Notes: generated by a model from the sequence alone, not told the origin. DNA of 64,000 nt from Lachnospiraceae bacterium UBA7179 (GCA_002491195.1 DKVL01000071.1:2898-66897), one strand, 5' to 3'; numbered from the stretch's first letter, positions 7,296 to 16,995 are shown. Program-made: numbers and translations.

Positions 7296-8578
7296 AGCAA
7301 TATTGCAAATTTATGGTACTTTTTGTACTGCTGCTTGCTGCGGGGCTGTTTGCTGTTGTGAAGCTCACTGGCACAGATGATTTTTCACAAAATAATGAGG
7401 ATGTGCTTTTGCTCAATGAGATTGCGCATAAGATAGTTCCAGGTGATATGCCGCCTGAAAACACAGCGCCGGAACGGGAATATGTAATCCTTGACAGAAA
7501 CGGGAATGTTATTTACGATCACCGTTCTGACCGTTCGGAAGCGATCACCATTGAGACGGCAATGAAGCGGCGTTATCCCTATACTTATATCATAGAAAAG
7601 AATCAGATAACAGGCAGTGTCGTACTTACAGACAGCGGGAAGTATTTCGACCGTCTGCGTACAGATAGCATCGCTGCTTACTGTGTATGCAGTTTTCTCC
7701 TGATCGGTGCGGCTGCTGCTTTCGGGGCGTATATCTGCAAAACGGTCATACGTCCATTTGCGAAGATGAAAGATTTTGCATCTTATGTGGCGGCAGGCGA
7801 CCTTGACCGGCCTCTTGAAATGGATCAGGGCAATCTGTTCGGCGCTTTTTCGGAGAGCTTTGATATCATGCGGGAGGAGCTGAAAGCGTCCAGAGCAAGA
7901 GAGCTTGTCCTGCAGAAAAAAGAGCGTGAGCTGATTGCATCGCTTTCTCACGACCTGAAAACGCCTGTGACAGGGATTAAACTTACTTCTGAGCTGATGG
8001 CGGCGGTATTCTCCCAGAATGAGGGGCAGGAAATAACCGTCACGGAAGATATGACTGTGAAGATGAACAACATCTATAAAAGAGCCGATGAGATCGCTGT
8101 GCTTGTCAACGACCTGTTTTCTTCAACGTTGGAGGATTTAGGCGAGTTCAGGGTAAAATGCTCGGACGAAAATTCCGCTGTTATCGCAGAGATCGTATCC
8201 GAATACGATGACAGAGGGCTTGTGCGTATATCCGAAATACCGCAGGTCATTGTGCATATTGACAAGCTGCGTTTGTCGCAGGTTCTTGGCAATATCCTAT
8301 TTAATTCTTACAAATACGCAGGGACTTCCATAGACATTTCTTTCTGTCTTGATGAGAGCTTTCTTGAGGTGTCGGTCAGAGACAGCGGCCCAGGCGTTCC
8401 CAAAGAAGAGATCGCGCTTATCACCAACAAATTCTATCGCGGAAAGCAGCATGGCGACAAGGAAGGCAGCGGTTTAGGCCTGTATATCGCAAGGATACTC
8501 ATGGATAAAATGGGCGGAGAGCTGTCTGTCAGGAGTGAAAACGGGCTGTGCGTAACGCTGCTTATCCCGCTCAGTTAA
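7292..8578 (+). CDS. Sensor histidine kinase
   Basis: 428 residues starting at the ATG that overlaps the regulator stop. Membrane segments lie at ~7-24 and ~128-150, bracketing a ~100-residue extracellular sensor. A HAMP-type linker follows (~152-205, IRPFAKMKDFASYVAAGDLDRP). The H box is SLSHDLKTP with His220. The catalytic domain has an N box (GNILFNSYKYAG, ~333-344), G1 (DSGPGVP, ~364-370) and G2 (GSGLGLYIA, ~392-400). The paired ABC transporter and FtsX-like permease make this similar in layout to antimicrobial-peptide sensing and detoxification modules (BceRS-BceAB type). The large extracellular sensor argues against the intramembrane-sensing subtype. The signal is unknown. Confidence 0.92.
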   Translation: MKQYCKFMVLFVLLLAAGLFAVVKLTGTDDFSQNNEDVLLLNEIAHKIVPGDMPPENTAPEREYVILDRNGNVIYDHRSDRSEAITIETAMKRRYPYTYIIEKNQITGSVVLTDSGKYFDRLRTDSIAAYCVCSFLLIGAAAAFGAYICKTVIRPFAKMKDFASYVAAGDLDRPLEMDQGNLFGAFSESFDIMREELKASRARELVLQKKERELIASLSHDLKTPVTGIKLTSELMAAVFSQNEGQEITVTEDMTVKMNNIYKRADEIAVLVNDLFSSTLEDLGEFRVKCSDENSAVIAEIVSEYDDRGLVRISEIPQVIVHIDKLRLSQVLGNILFNSYKYAGTSIDISFCLDESFLEVSVRDSGPGVPKEEIALITNKFYRGKQHGDKEGSGLGLYIARILMDKMGGELSVRSENGLCVTLLIPLS

Positions 8579-8581
8579 GAA

Positions 8582-8639
8582 AAAGACAAGAATTTGACAA
8601 GATTTTGACAAGGAAATCAGGAACGGGATCCTGTATAAT
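8582..8639 (+). promoter_or_regulatory. Regulated promoter of the ABC transporter operon with three GACAAG repeats
   Basis: GACAAG occurs at 8585-8590, 8596-8601 and 8607-8612, i.e. exactly every 11 bases, the last two as TTTGACAAG. A perfect TATAAT lies at 8634-8639. No good -35 sits 17 bases upstream of it, so the promoter probably needs an activator bound to the repeats, most simply the adjacent OmpR-type regulator. Confidence 0.6.
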
Positions 8640-8698
8640 ACGATCATAAGATACAATAATCATGTATTAAAATCATGATGAGAAAGGTAGTGTTATAT

Positions 8699-9457
8699 AT
8701 GATCCCTATTTTGCATACGGAAAAACTATGCAAGTCTTTTTCAAACGGCGCTGTACAGCAGCACGTTATCAAAAACCTCGATCTGGAGATTATGGAAGGT
8801 GATTTTACCGTCATCATGGGCGCTTCGGGTTCGGGCAAGTCCACCCTGCTTTATGCGCTTTCGGGAATGGATAAGCCCACTTTGGGAAAGGTATTCTTCG
8901 GTGACACCGAGATTCAGGACTATTCGAACGATCAGCTTGCGGTGTTTCGGAGAAAAAACTGCGGATTCGTTTTTCAGAACATCTATCTGCTTGAAAATCA
9001 GAATGTTCTTGACAATGTGCTGACGGGCGCATTTGCCGTACAGAAAAACTCCCCCGGGCTGATCAAAAGGGTGAAGGAACTGCTTGCAAAAGTCGGGCTG
9101 GATGAGGAAATGCAGAAGAAATATCCAAACCAGCTTTCCGGTGGCGAAGCACAGCGTGTCGGAATCGTGCGCGCTGTGATCAACGAGCCGAAAATACTTT
9201 TTGCGGACGAGCCTACCGGTTCGCTCAACTCTGCATCGGGCAGGGACGTTCTTGACATTTTCACCGGGGTACACGAGAACGGTCAGAGTATCGTTATGGT
9301 AACGCACGATATCAAGACCGCACTGCGTGGAACACGGGTCATCTATCTGCGTGATGGCAAAGTTGTCGGCGAACACAGAATGGCGAAATACGGCGGGGAC
9401 GATTTTAAGGAGCGCCGTGAAAAGCTGACAGTATTCCTTGATGAGATGGGATGGTGA
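8699..9457 (+). CDS. ABC transporter ATP-binding protein (MacB/LolD/BceA type)
   Basis: 252 residues from ATG 8699; an ATG eight codons earlier is possible but GAAAGG fits the chosen start. Walker A GASGSGKST (41-49), Q-loop VFQNIYLL, signature LSGGEAQR (146-153), Walker B ILFADEP with D170/E171, and H-loop His203 are all intact. It energises the large FtsX-like permease encoded 3 bases downstream. ATPases of this type serve transporters that extract or expel peptides or lipids rather than import solutes. Expression is probably driven by the repeat-bearing promoter just upstream. Confidence 0.92.
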   Translation: MIPILHTEKLCKSFSNGAVQQHVIKNLDLEIMEGDFTVIMGASGSGKSTLLYALSGMDKPTLGKVFFGDTEIQDYSNDQLAVFRRKNCGFVFQNIYLLENQNVLDNVLTGAFAVQKNSPGLIKRVKELLAKVGLDEEMQKKYPNQLSGGEAQRVGIVRAVINEPKILFADEPTGSLNSASGRDVLDIFTGVHENGQSIVMVTHDIKTALRGTRVIYLRDGKVVGEHRMAKYGGDDFKERREKLTVFLDEMGW

Positions 9458-9460
9458 CTT

Positions 9461-11962
9461 ATGAAGATATTCAGATTATCCTTGTTTAATTTGAAGCGAA
9501 ATAAGCGTGAGGCGGCTGCAATTGTCTTTCTCACCCTTGTTACAGCATTTCTCATGGCGACCTTTGCTGTCAGCATTACGCAGATTGACAGCGCATTTGA
9601 CCGCGCATTTGAGGAGACAGGCTCCGCTGATTTTATATTGTTGTTTCAGACTGATAAATACCGCGATATCTATCGAGATATTCTGGAAGAGGAATACCAT
9701 GTGACCGATGTCCGGGAAAGCAGTGTACTTTACGGTGCTGGTGCATCGGCACTATCAAAGCAGGGTGAAAGTATCGCCTATAATATAATCTTTGCGGACG
9801 AAAACACAGAGCGGAAGATGGAAAATTTCCAGAAACTGAATGCCATTCCCGATGATGAGATCGAAAAGCTGTCTCACCCTGTATGGCTGCCTCAATATTT
9901 TGAGATCACAGTCGGCTATGCCCCGGGGGAAACATTTACTTTGGTCTCAGGCGGCAGAGATTACCCATTCACCATAGCCGGTTTTTACAACACGGGGTTA
10001 TATAATTCCAGCAGTATGTTAAAATGTATCATTTCAGAGGATGATATGGTGCTGTTGTCCGCTGTCTATGAGGAATACCGCATGATAGCATTTGACACGG
10101 AAAAGAAATTCTCCTATGAGGAATACTATGAAAAATGTGCCGCAAAGTCAAATGAGAATGTTTTAAGTGCAGTAATGCCACTTGATAAAGATGCGGAGAA
10201 AATGGTAGAAACCACTTATCTTGCTGTTTTTCTGTATATGAGCGTATTTCTTTCCATTGTCACCATGATATCCGCACTCTTCCTTATCCTTCACAAAGTC
10301 TCAAAGGACATGGAGGAACAGATGGTGCAGATTGGCGTGCTGGAAGCATTGGGGTATACGAGTCGTGAGCTTTCCCTTTCCTACATCTGCGAATATATCC
10401 TTACAGGGGGCATCGGCGCGATCATCGGCGGCATAACGGCGGCGGCCTTTTCCCCGGTTATGGATACGCTCACAAGGGGAATGATGAACCGTGACGTGCA
10501 TACGGATGTGAATATTCTCCGCATTCTTATCGTGGTAATAGCGATCATAGCGCTCGTCACGCTCTTTGCGCTGTCAAGGGCGACAAGAGTGAAAAAGCTC
10601 CCTCCCGTCGTGGCGTTTCGCAAGGGCATAAAGACCCACCATTTCGGGAAAAATATACTTCCGCTTGAAAAAATGAAACACAGTATCAATATTCGACTTG
10701 CCTTCAAGGGCATAGGTAACGATCTCCACTCGAATATCGGTACGGGTATCTGTATAATTGCCGCAGGCGTTGCCATCATGTTCAGTGTGTACCTCTTTGA
10801 CTTTTTCAAGAGCGGTTATAACGGACTGATAGGAGTTTTGGGAATGGAGACTCCCGACATAAACATCATTATGATGAACGGAGTGAGCGGAGAAAAATTT
10901 TGTGATGAGATCCGTAAGTTCCCCGAAGTGGAAAAGGTTCTTCTGACCCGCGCAATGGGAGATTATGTGGAAATAAAAGGCTGCAATCAGAGTGCGGCTG
11001 TCTTTTCTTACGCCGATTTTTCCCTCACGGATAATATTCGCCTGAAAACGGGACGTTTCCCCGAGTACGACAATGAAATCATGATCTCCGCAAGGAGAGA
11101 GAAGACAGAAAACCGGCACATAGGCGACAGTATCATCATCAAGGGCGATGTCTGTGAAAAAAGCTATATCATAACAGGCATTGTAACCGCCATGAACAAC
11201 AACGGCATCAGCGTCTACATGACCGAGGACGGTTACCGGCGCATTCGCCCAAACGACCGCCCGAACGCAGTGGAGATCACGCTCAAAAACGAGGAGGACC
11301 GCCCTGCCTTTACGGATAAGCTCACCGCTCTGTACGGTGCGAGCGCAAAGGACACGGCGTATGCACAGTCTGCACAGGGAAGTCTTGAGGAACGTATCAG
11401 GGCGAAAGCGGACGAGAAAATGGCGGTGCTGATCTCGCAATACGGCGTTACCGACATTGACTATGCGATCAGAATAGGCGACACCGTCATCAGCGGAAAC
11501 AGCAGCCGTTTCGTGATAAAGGAGATATCCTCCATGAAGGATTTTTTGAAATCCCAAATGAAATCCATAGCCGCGGTTACAAAGACATTCTCGTTCTGCG
11601 CCGTGATATTCATTGCTGTTGTGGTAGCGGTAATATTGGGCATCATAGCCGTATCTGCCGTAAAAAGACAGCGCAGGGAATTTGGTATCATGAAAAGTAT
11701 GGGCTATACGTCAAGGGATCTTATGATACAGCTCACCCTGCGGATTCTCCCTGTAACAATCATTTCCTCCTGCATCGCTGCGGTGTTGTCAATATGGGTA
11801 CAGCGTGCATTTTGGATGGCGGCGTTCGGTGTACAGATTCCCGAAAGCCTGCCGCTGATAATCGGTACGACGGCAGCGCTTGTATTATTCTGCCTGATTA
11901 TCACCTACATCAGTGCAGGCAGTATCAGAAAAATATCCGTGACCGAGCTTATGACGGAATGA
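9461..11962 (+). CDS. FtsX-like ABC transporter permease
   Basis: 833 residues. An N-terminal membrane anchor (~18-40) is followed by a large extracytoplasmic domain (~45-245), three membrane segments (~255-375), a second extracytoplasmic domain (~430-680) and a final set of segments (~690-825). FtsX-type motifs occur twice (IGVLEALGYTSRELSLSY and FGIMKSMGYTSRDLMIQ), showing internal duplication of the FtsX fold as in eight-to-ten-segment permeases. It works with the ATPase encoded immediately upstream. The ~250-residue loop could bind an antimicrobial peptide or lipoprotein, but no substrate motif is recognisable. Confidence 0.9.
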   Translation: MKIFRLSLFNLKRNKREAAAIVFLTLVTAFLMATFAVSITQIDSAFDRAFEETGSADFILLFQTDKYRDIYRDILEEEYHVTDVRESSVLYGAGASALSKQGESIAYNIIFADENTERKMENFQKLNAIPDDEIEKLSHPVWLPQYFEITVGYAPGETFTLVSGGRDYPFTIAGFYNTGLYNSSSMLKCIISEDDMVLLSAVYEEYRMIAFDTEKKFSYEEYYEKCAAKSNENVLSAVMPLDKDAEKMVETTYLAVFLYMSVFLSIVTMISALFLILHKVSKDMEEQMVQIGVLEALGYTSRELSLSYICEYILTGGIGAIIGGITAAAFSPVMDTLTRGMMNRDVHTDVNILRILIVVIAIIALVTLFALSRATRVKKLPPVVAFRKGIKTHHFGKNILPLEKMKHSINIRLAFKGIGNDLHSNIGTGICIIAAGVAIMFSVYLFDFFKSGYNGLIGVLGMETPDINIIMMNGVSGEKFCDEIRKFPEVEKVLLTRAMGDYVEIKGCNQSAAVFSYADFSLTDNIRLKTGRFPEYDNEIMISARREKTENRHIGDSIIIKGDVCEKSYIITGIVTAMNNNGISVYMTEDGYRRIRPNDRPNAVEITLKNEEDRPAFTDKLTALYGASAKDTAYAQSAQGSLEERIRAKADEKMAVLISQYGVTDIDYAIRIGDTVISGNSSRFVIKEISSMKDFLKSQMKSIAAVTKTFSFCAVIFIAVVVAVILGIIAVSAVKRQRREFGIMKSMGYTSRDLMIQLTLRILPVTIISSCIAAVLSIWVQRAFWMAAFGVQIPESLPLIIGTTAALVLFCLIITYISAGSIRKISVTELMTE

Positions 11963-11977
11963 AAGTGGAGGTGAATC

Positions 11978-13981
11978 ATGATGAAGAAAAAGATGATTGC
12001 GGCAATATCCGCCTTGTGTATGGCGGGAACCATATACGCATCTGTTGGAAATGCGGTGAATGCTGAATCTGTACAATCAGAACATACAGCCGAAACAACT
12101 GCTTCGCAGGATAGGATCTATTGCATTGCGTCTGTGAGCAAGATGTATTCCGCCTTGGCGGTTATGCAGCTTGTTGACGAGGGAAAGGTCGAACTTGACG
12201 CCCCTATCACAAAGTATCTGCCCGATTTCAGGATGAACGATGAGCGGTACAAGGACATCACCGTGCGTATGCTTATGAATCATACATCGGGCATATCCAT
12301 GGGTCTAATGACAAACCATTATCTTTATGATGATGTTGACAGCTTCGTTCATGACAATACATTTGATATCGTGTCGAGACAGCGTTTCAAATCCGCTCCT
12401 GGGGAATATGCCTGCTATAATAATATGGGCTTTGAGCTTATGGAGCATATCGTAGAAAATGTCAGCGGTATGAGCTTTACGGATTATGTAAAAAATAACA
12501 TCTCCTCAAAGATAGGCGCAGACCATACGGGAACGGCCTGGAGCCTGTATACGGGCGATACGGGCGGCACACAGGTATCTCTCTACCGCGGTTCGCTGCC
12601 AATCGAATACCCCTATGAAATGGCGGCAGGTGCGGGCGGCATTTATGCCACCGCTCCTGACGTGGCAAATTTTGGCAGTGCTTTTTTTACGGGAAATGAT
12701 GTGCTTCTTTCCGATGATGCCAAAACACAGATGTCCGCCCGTTGGAACGATGACACAAAATACGAGAGCTACGGTCTGGGTTGGGACTTTGTGGAACAGG
12801 TCAAGTACGAAAAAGAAAACATAAAGGTCATGGGCAAGGGCGGAGACGTGCCGCATATGCACTCGTTCCTCCTTGTTGCCCCTGACGAACAGATCAGCAC
12901 TGCGGTACTGACTGCCGGAAATGACAGCGGCAGCCAATATGCCGGACTGATGGCGTTTGCTCTGATGGACGTGGTGCTTGAAGAACGAGGAAAGGCGGTA
13001 AGCGATCTGACTCCTCCCGAGCCGGAAATAATGGACATTATCCCCGACCAATATAAAAAATATGAGGGTTTATACTGCATCGGCGGATTATACAGCGACG
13101 GAATATGCAGAATCACATTTGACGATACCACTATGTACAAGGAGGACTTGGGCACTGACAACTCATCGTCCGGAAGATACAGATATACCGAGGACGGAGG
13201 CTTTGTCAGGGTAAATGACAGCGGCAAGATGACTTCAGACAGAGAGATTGTTTATTTCGAGGAAAAAGACGGCGGAATCTACATCAGAACGGATATGTTG
13301 ACCGTATACCCGGGGCTTGGAATATACCGGGGGCTTGGAAATGCGGCAGACAGTATGTACACAGGGGAAAAAATGGAAGAAAACCCCATATCCGACAGTG
13401 TACAGAAAAGCTGGGACGAGCTTTCGCAGACATTTTTCGTCATATATAACGAAAAATGGACCTCTCAAGACTATGAAAGTCCGTTTTACCGGGTCGTGAC
13501 AGATGAGGAATTCCCCGGTTATATTCTGGTAAAAAACAGCGTAGGGGCAAGAGCGGAAAAATTGACCGATGAAGATCATGCTGTTTTCTTCACCTCCATA
13601 CCGAGCAGTGCAAACAGAGATTTGTTTGACATAGAGATCACCCAGCAAACCTATGCGGATGGAACATCGGCAGCCTCCCTTGATTTGAGCGACGGGGCGC
13701 GCTGCCGCAGCGTGGACAGCCTCCCAATGTTTACTGCTGATATCTCCGAAATTCCCCTTCACAGCAGTGAAGCCGCATGGTATCGTATCGGGGAAGATAT
13801 GAGCGGAAAGAGTATCGCTGTCGAACGTCCTGACAACTCTGCTGTACTCGTTTACAACAAGTTCCGTGAGCTGCTGTACAGCACTCACGTCAAGGACGCA
13901 GCGAGTACCATCAACCTTCCTCCAGACGGCTACATCGCTTTTATCGGTGAAACTGGCGACAGTGTGAAAATATTCAAGTAA
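11978..13981 (+). CDS. Secreted serine hydrolase (class C beta-lactamase-like) with long C-terminal extension
   Basis: 667 residues with an N-terminal signal peptide (cleavage probably near VNA at ~27-29). The catalytic SxxK is SVSK at residues 52-55 and the second element is YNN at 147-149, both normal for the beta-lactamase/DD-peptidase fold. The fold ends near residue 330. The following ~335 residues, including two short strand-rich repeats, are not a known domain to me. Start ATG with GGAGGTG upstream, 15 bases after the permease, so it belongs to the regulated operon. A wall-modifying or peptide-hydrolysing role beside an envelope-stress transporter is plausible. Confidence 0.85.
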   Translation: MMKKKMIAAISALCMAGTIYASVGNAVNAESVQSEHTAETTASQDRIYCIASVSKMYSALAVMQLVDEGKVELDAPITKYLPDFRMNDERYKDITVRMLMNHTSGISMGLMTNHYLYDDVDSFVHDNTFDIVSRQRFKSAPGEYACYNNMGFELMEHIVENVSGMSFTDYVKNNISSKIGADHTGTAWSLYTGDTGGTQVSLYRGSLPIEYPYEMAAGAGGIYATAPDVANFGSAFFTGNDVLLSDDAKTQMSARWNDDTKYESYGLGWDFVEQVKYEKENIKVMGKGGDVPHMHSFLLVAPDEQISTAVLTAGNDSGSQYAGLMAFALMDVVLEERGKAVSDLTPPEPEIMDIIPDQYKKYEGLYCIGGLYSDGICRITFDDTTMYKEDLGTDNSSSGRYRYTEDGGFVRVNDSGKMTSDREIVYFEEKDGGIYIRTDMLTVYPGLGIYRGLGNAADSMYTGEKMEENPISDSVQKSWDELSQTFFVIYNEKWTSQDYESPFYRVVTDEEFPGYILVKNSVGARAEKLTDEDHAVFFTSIPSSANRDLFDIEITQQTYADGTSAASLDLSDGARCRSVDSLPMFTADISEIPLHSSEAAWYRIGEDMSGKSIAVERPDNSAVLVYNKFRELLYSTHVKDAASTINLPPDGYIAFIGETGDSVKIFK

Positions 13982-14223
13982 CAGTGTTTCTCTTTTACAG
14001 AAGCCTTTATAACAGCCAGAAGATCATTTGTTGAGATGCTCCATCAGCCATTTTGTTACAGATCGTGGGAATATCTGCATGGTAGACGTATAGCTCTATT
14101 ATCGACAATAATGCCTTGATTTTTGTTGAAATAGTACAAAAACAAGCAGCAATCTATCTGTTCACAATTTGTTCATAAAGCTTGCGTTTACCGTGTATAT
14201 TCAATTTGAAGGAGATATGTGAT

Positions 14224-15171
14224 ATGATACTAAATACAGGAAGCAGGACAGATATCCCTGCATATTACAGTGAATGGTTTTATAACCGTGTCAGAGCGGG
14301 TTTTGTGCTGGTGCGAAATCCTTATTATCCGTCACATGTTACAAGGTATCTGCTGAACCCGGAAGTGGTTGATATGATAGTCTTTTGCACGAAGAATCCA
14401 CAACCGATGCTGAATGATACCGCTTCATTCGTAACACTGCTGTCAACTTTTGACACGTTCTGGTTTGTGACGATCACACCTTACGAGACAGACATTGAAC
14501 CGTTCGTTCCGCCCAGGGAGCAGGCGATTGATTCTTTCCGGAAAATATCTGATCTGGCAGGAAAGCAGCGGACCAGCTGGCGGTATGATCCGATTTTCAT
14601 CACAGAAAAGTATTCGGCTGCCTATCACATCGAACAATTTTCCGCTATGGCACAAATACTTTCGAAGTATACCAGCCAGTGTGTCGTCAGCTTTATTGAT
14701 CTGTACGAAAAGACGAAGAAAAATTTCCGCGGAATACGCAGTGTCACGCATGAGGAACAGGAACAGCTTATTGCGGCCTTTTCAGAGACTGCCAGAGCGT
14801 ATGGACTGCAGATTCATCTGTGTTGTGAGAATCGTGCGCTCGTTAGGGAGAATGTAGACGCCGACGGCTGTATGTCAAAGGCTGTGCTGGAAAAAGCGTT
14901 AGGCTGCAATCTAAAGGTTCCGCAGAAGAAAATGGCGCGCGCAGAATGCGCCTGTCTGCTCGGAGCCGATATCGGTGCATATAACACATGCGGACATGGA
15001 TGTCTTTACTGTTATGCCAATTACGACCGGGCTACGGTTATTTCCAATAGGAGAAATCATGATCCGTTATCTCCCTTTTTGATCGGAAATCAGCGTGAGG
15101 ATGATATTGTCAAGGACGCTGTTCAGAAATCGTGGAAGAACGGGCAGCTTGATTTATTCAACCTGCTTTGA
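14224..15171 (+). CDS. DUF1848-family protein with C-terminal cysteine cluster
   Basis: 315 residues from ATG 14224 (GAAGGAG upstream). The opening MILNTGSRTDIPAYYSEWFYNRVRAGFVLVRNPY and VDMIVFCTKNPQPML are signatures of DUF1848. The C-terminal segment (residues ~240-265) has ECACLLGADIGAYNTCGHGCLYCYAN, with a CxxxCxxC arrangement like that of radical SAM enzymes but at the C-terminus. This suggests an Fe-S cluster. The rest looks like a TIM-barrel-type fold. It stands alone between the serine-hydrolase operon and an ABC exporter, with ~240 bases upstream in which I see no other gene. Biochemical function is not established. Confidence 0.8.
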   Translation: MILNTGSRTDIPAYYSEWFYNRVRAGFVLVRNPYYPSHVTRYLLNPEVVDMIVFCTKNPQPMLNDTASFVTLLSTFDTFWFVTITPYETDIEPFVPPREQAIDSFRKISDLAGKQRTSWRYDPIFITEKYSAAYHIEQFSAMAQILSKYTSQCVVSFIDLYEKTKKNFRGIRSVTHEEQEQLIAAFSETARAYGLQIHLCCENRALVRENVDADGCMSKAVLEKALGCNLKVPQKKMARAECACLLGADIGAYNTCGHGCLYCYANYDRATVISNRRNHDPLSPFLIGNQREDDIVKDAVQKSWKNGQLDLFNLL

Positions 15172-15310
15172 CTGCCTAAATAGAACCTCTTATTCCCCAA
15201 AACAAACCACTTGATGAAAAGCCATTTACATTGGTGGTTATTTTTCTTATGATCATTCTTATGATAAGGAACTATAAAGAAACGATCTTGTTGTATGGAG
15301 GAATTATAAG

Positions 15311-16891
15311 ATGGCAAAAGCAGAAAAAAGATACAGGGGAGTTTACCTTTTAACAGCGTTTTTCGGATTGGTTTCCGCGTGTTTCATGGCGATATTTTCA
15401 TTTTGCCTTGGGCGGGTGGTCGATGTGGTGATCAATCCGTCCGATTCGCTTCCAACAACAATGCTGCTGTGTATCGGTACCGCAGTGTGCGGGCTGGTCG
15501 CCTCATTTTTGTATGATTACGCCAAGATTGTCTATGTCAATAAGATTGTGCGTTACCTGAAGACAAACCTCTACAAGGCGCTTTACAATAAGGAGCTCTA
15601 TGACTTTTTATCGGAAAAAAACGGACATTACCTGAGCCTGTATTCAAAGGATATCGATCTCGTGGTGGATAATTACCTGATGCCAAAATGCAGCATCATC
15701 TCTAATATTTTAACGGCAGCAGTCAGTCTGTTATCCATATTTATCATCAATTGGAAGCTCGGCTTATCGTTTGTCGCGCTCTCGTGCTTAACGGTTTTTC
15801 TTTCCCAGATTCCGGGAGCAGTCATGGCAAAAAAGACGGTGGAGTACACACAACATAACAGCGCATACATGGCTGTCCTCGAAAATGATCTAAAGGGCTT
15901 TGAACAGGTAAAGCTGTTGGGACTGGGAAAGCTTTTTGGCGGAAAGTTAGATGCCAATGACCATGCATATGAAAAATCGAGGAAAAGTTATCTCTTTGCC
16001 AAAGTGGCTTCCAATGATATCGGGATGTTTATCGGAATGCTTTCCCAGCTCTCGTGTATGGCGGTCGGAATATGGTTTGTCCTTAACGGTGGTATGACAG
16101 TGGGACTTCTGATTTCTGCGGTTCAGCTGTTAAATGGCGTATTTTCTCCACTGCAGCTTTTTGTACAGGATAAGAACCTGATGGGAACAGCGGGTGAGAT
16201 CATCCAGCGGATCGACATAGAACAGACCATAGCGGAAAAAACAAAGCGGGAGATTGCAGGCAAAGTGCAAGAGATTGCTTTTCACGGCCTGAATCTGCAG
16301 TTTGGCAATAAAGAGATCTTTCATGATTTTAATATGACCTTTGAGGCAGGCAGGAAATATGCCATTGTCGGGGAATCAGGAAAAGGGAAATCGACCTTAG
16401 TGCGGCTGCTGATGAAATATCTGACGGAAAACGAGTATGAAGGAGATGTCACGATCAACAGACAGAATATCAAGGCAATCGATTCTGACAGTATCTACGA
16501 TAAAATCGGTTATATCCAGCGGAATGAATTTCTGATTGACGGCTCTGTCAGAGATAATATCGTACTGTATAGAGAGGAAGTACCAAGTACGAATGTGGAC
16601 AGGATCTGTCAGAATCTCAAACTTGACAGTGACCTTGTCTCCAAAAAAATTGATGTTTCGGATTCCGGGGAGGTGTCCTTTGGAGAAAAACAGAGAATTG
16701 ATATTGCCCGGTTTCTGCTCCATAACTATGATGTCCTTGTATTTGACGAGCCGACAAGCAATCTGGATGCCGATACAGCAAACGAAATATTTAATATGAT
16801 TTTTGGCATCAGGGATAAGATCGTTATTGTGATCACGCATGACAGGAGTAAGGAAGTGCTCGACAGATTTGATACTGTACTACAGTTGTGA
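15311..16891 (+). CDS. ABC exporter, fused membrane and ATPase domains
   Basis: 526 residues. Six membrane segments occupy ~10-290, followed by an ATPase domain with Walker A GESGKGKST, Q-loop IGYIQRNEF, Walker B DVLVFDEPTSNLD and H-loop VIVITHD. The signature is VSFGEKQRIDIAR, where a canonical LSGGQ is replaced by SFGEK. The family half-transporters form homodimers that export peptides, lipids or drugs. Start ATG with TGGAGG upstream. At ~526 residues it is shorter than most (570-600), with a compact membrane domain. Substrate unknown; no peptidase domain or precursor-peptide gene is adjacent. Confidence 0.88.
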   Translation: MAKAEKRYRGVYLLTAFFGLVSACFMAIFSFCLGRVVDVVINPSDSLPTTMLLCIGTAVCGLVASFLYDYAKIVYVNKIVRYLKTNLYKALYNKELYDFLSEKNGHYLSLYSKDIDLVVDNYLMPKCSIISNILTAAVSLLSIFIINWKLGLSFVALSCLTVFLSQIPGAVMAKKTVEYTQHNSAYMAVLENDLKGFEQVKLLGLGKLFGGKLDANDHAYEKSRKSYLFAKVASNDIGMFIGMLSQLSCMAVGIWFVLNGGMTVGLLISAVQLLNGVFSPLQLFVQDKNLMGTAGEIIQRIDIEQTIAEKTKREIAGKVQEIAFHGLNLQFGNKEIFHDFNMTFEAGRKYAIVGESGKGKSTLVRLLMKYLTENEYEGDVTINRQNIKAIDSDSIYDKIGYIQRNEFLIDGSVRDNIVLYREEVPSTNVDRICQNLKLDSDLVSKKIDVSDSGEVSFGEKQRIDIARFLLHNYDVLVFDEPTSNLDADTANEIFNMIFGIRDKIVIVITHDRSKEVLDRFDTVLQL

Positions 16892-16936
16892 GAATATAGT
16901 GTATGCAGGCCAAAGAGATCTGTGGAAAGATAATAC

Positions 16937-16965
16937 GGGCAGCAATCCGCAATGGACAGCTGCCC
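16937..16965. terminator. Possible terminator between convergent genes
   Basis: GGGCAG (16937-16942) pairs with CTGCCC (16960-16965) in the ~100-base gap between the ABC exporter and the convergent gene at 16996. No T-run follows, so this is only a hairpin candidate. Confidence 0.3.
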
Positions 16966-16995
16966 TGCATGTAGGTATCAGAAGTCCTTGATTCC

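Noticed and set aside
8607..8639. TTGACA at 8606-8611 as -35 for TATAAT at 8634
   Set aside because: The spacer would be about 22-23 bases, far outside the normal 16-18. Interpreted instead as the third regulator repeat.
10574..11557. Long antisense frame inside the FtsX-like permease
   Set aside because: Composition and codon phase are those of a shadow of the real plus-strand gene; no ribosome site and no recognisable domain.
16937..16965. Hairpin as a firm terminator
   Set aside because: No U-run on either strand; listed only at low confidence.
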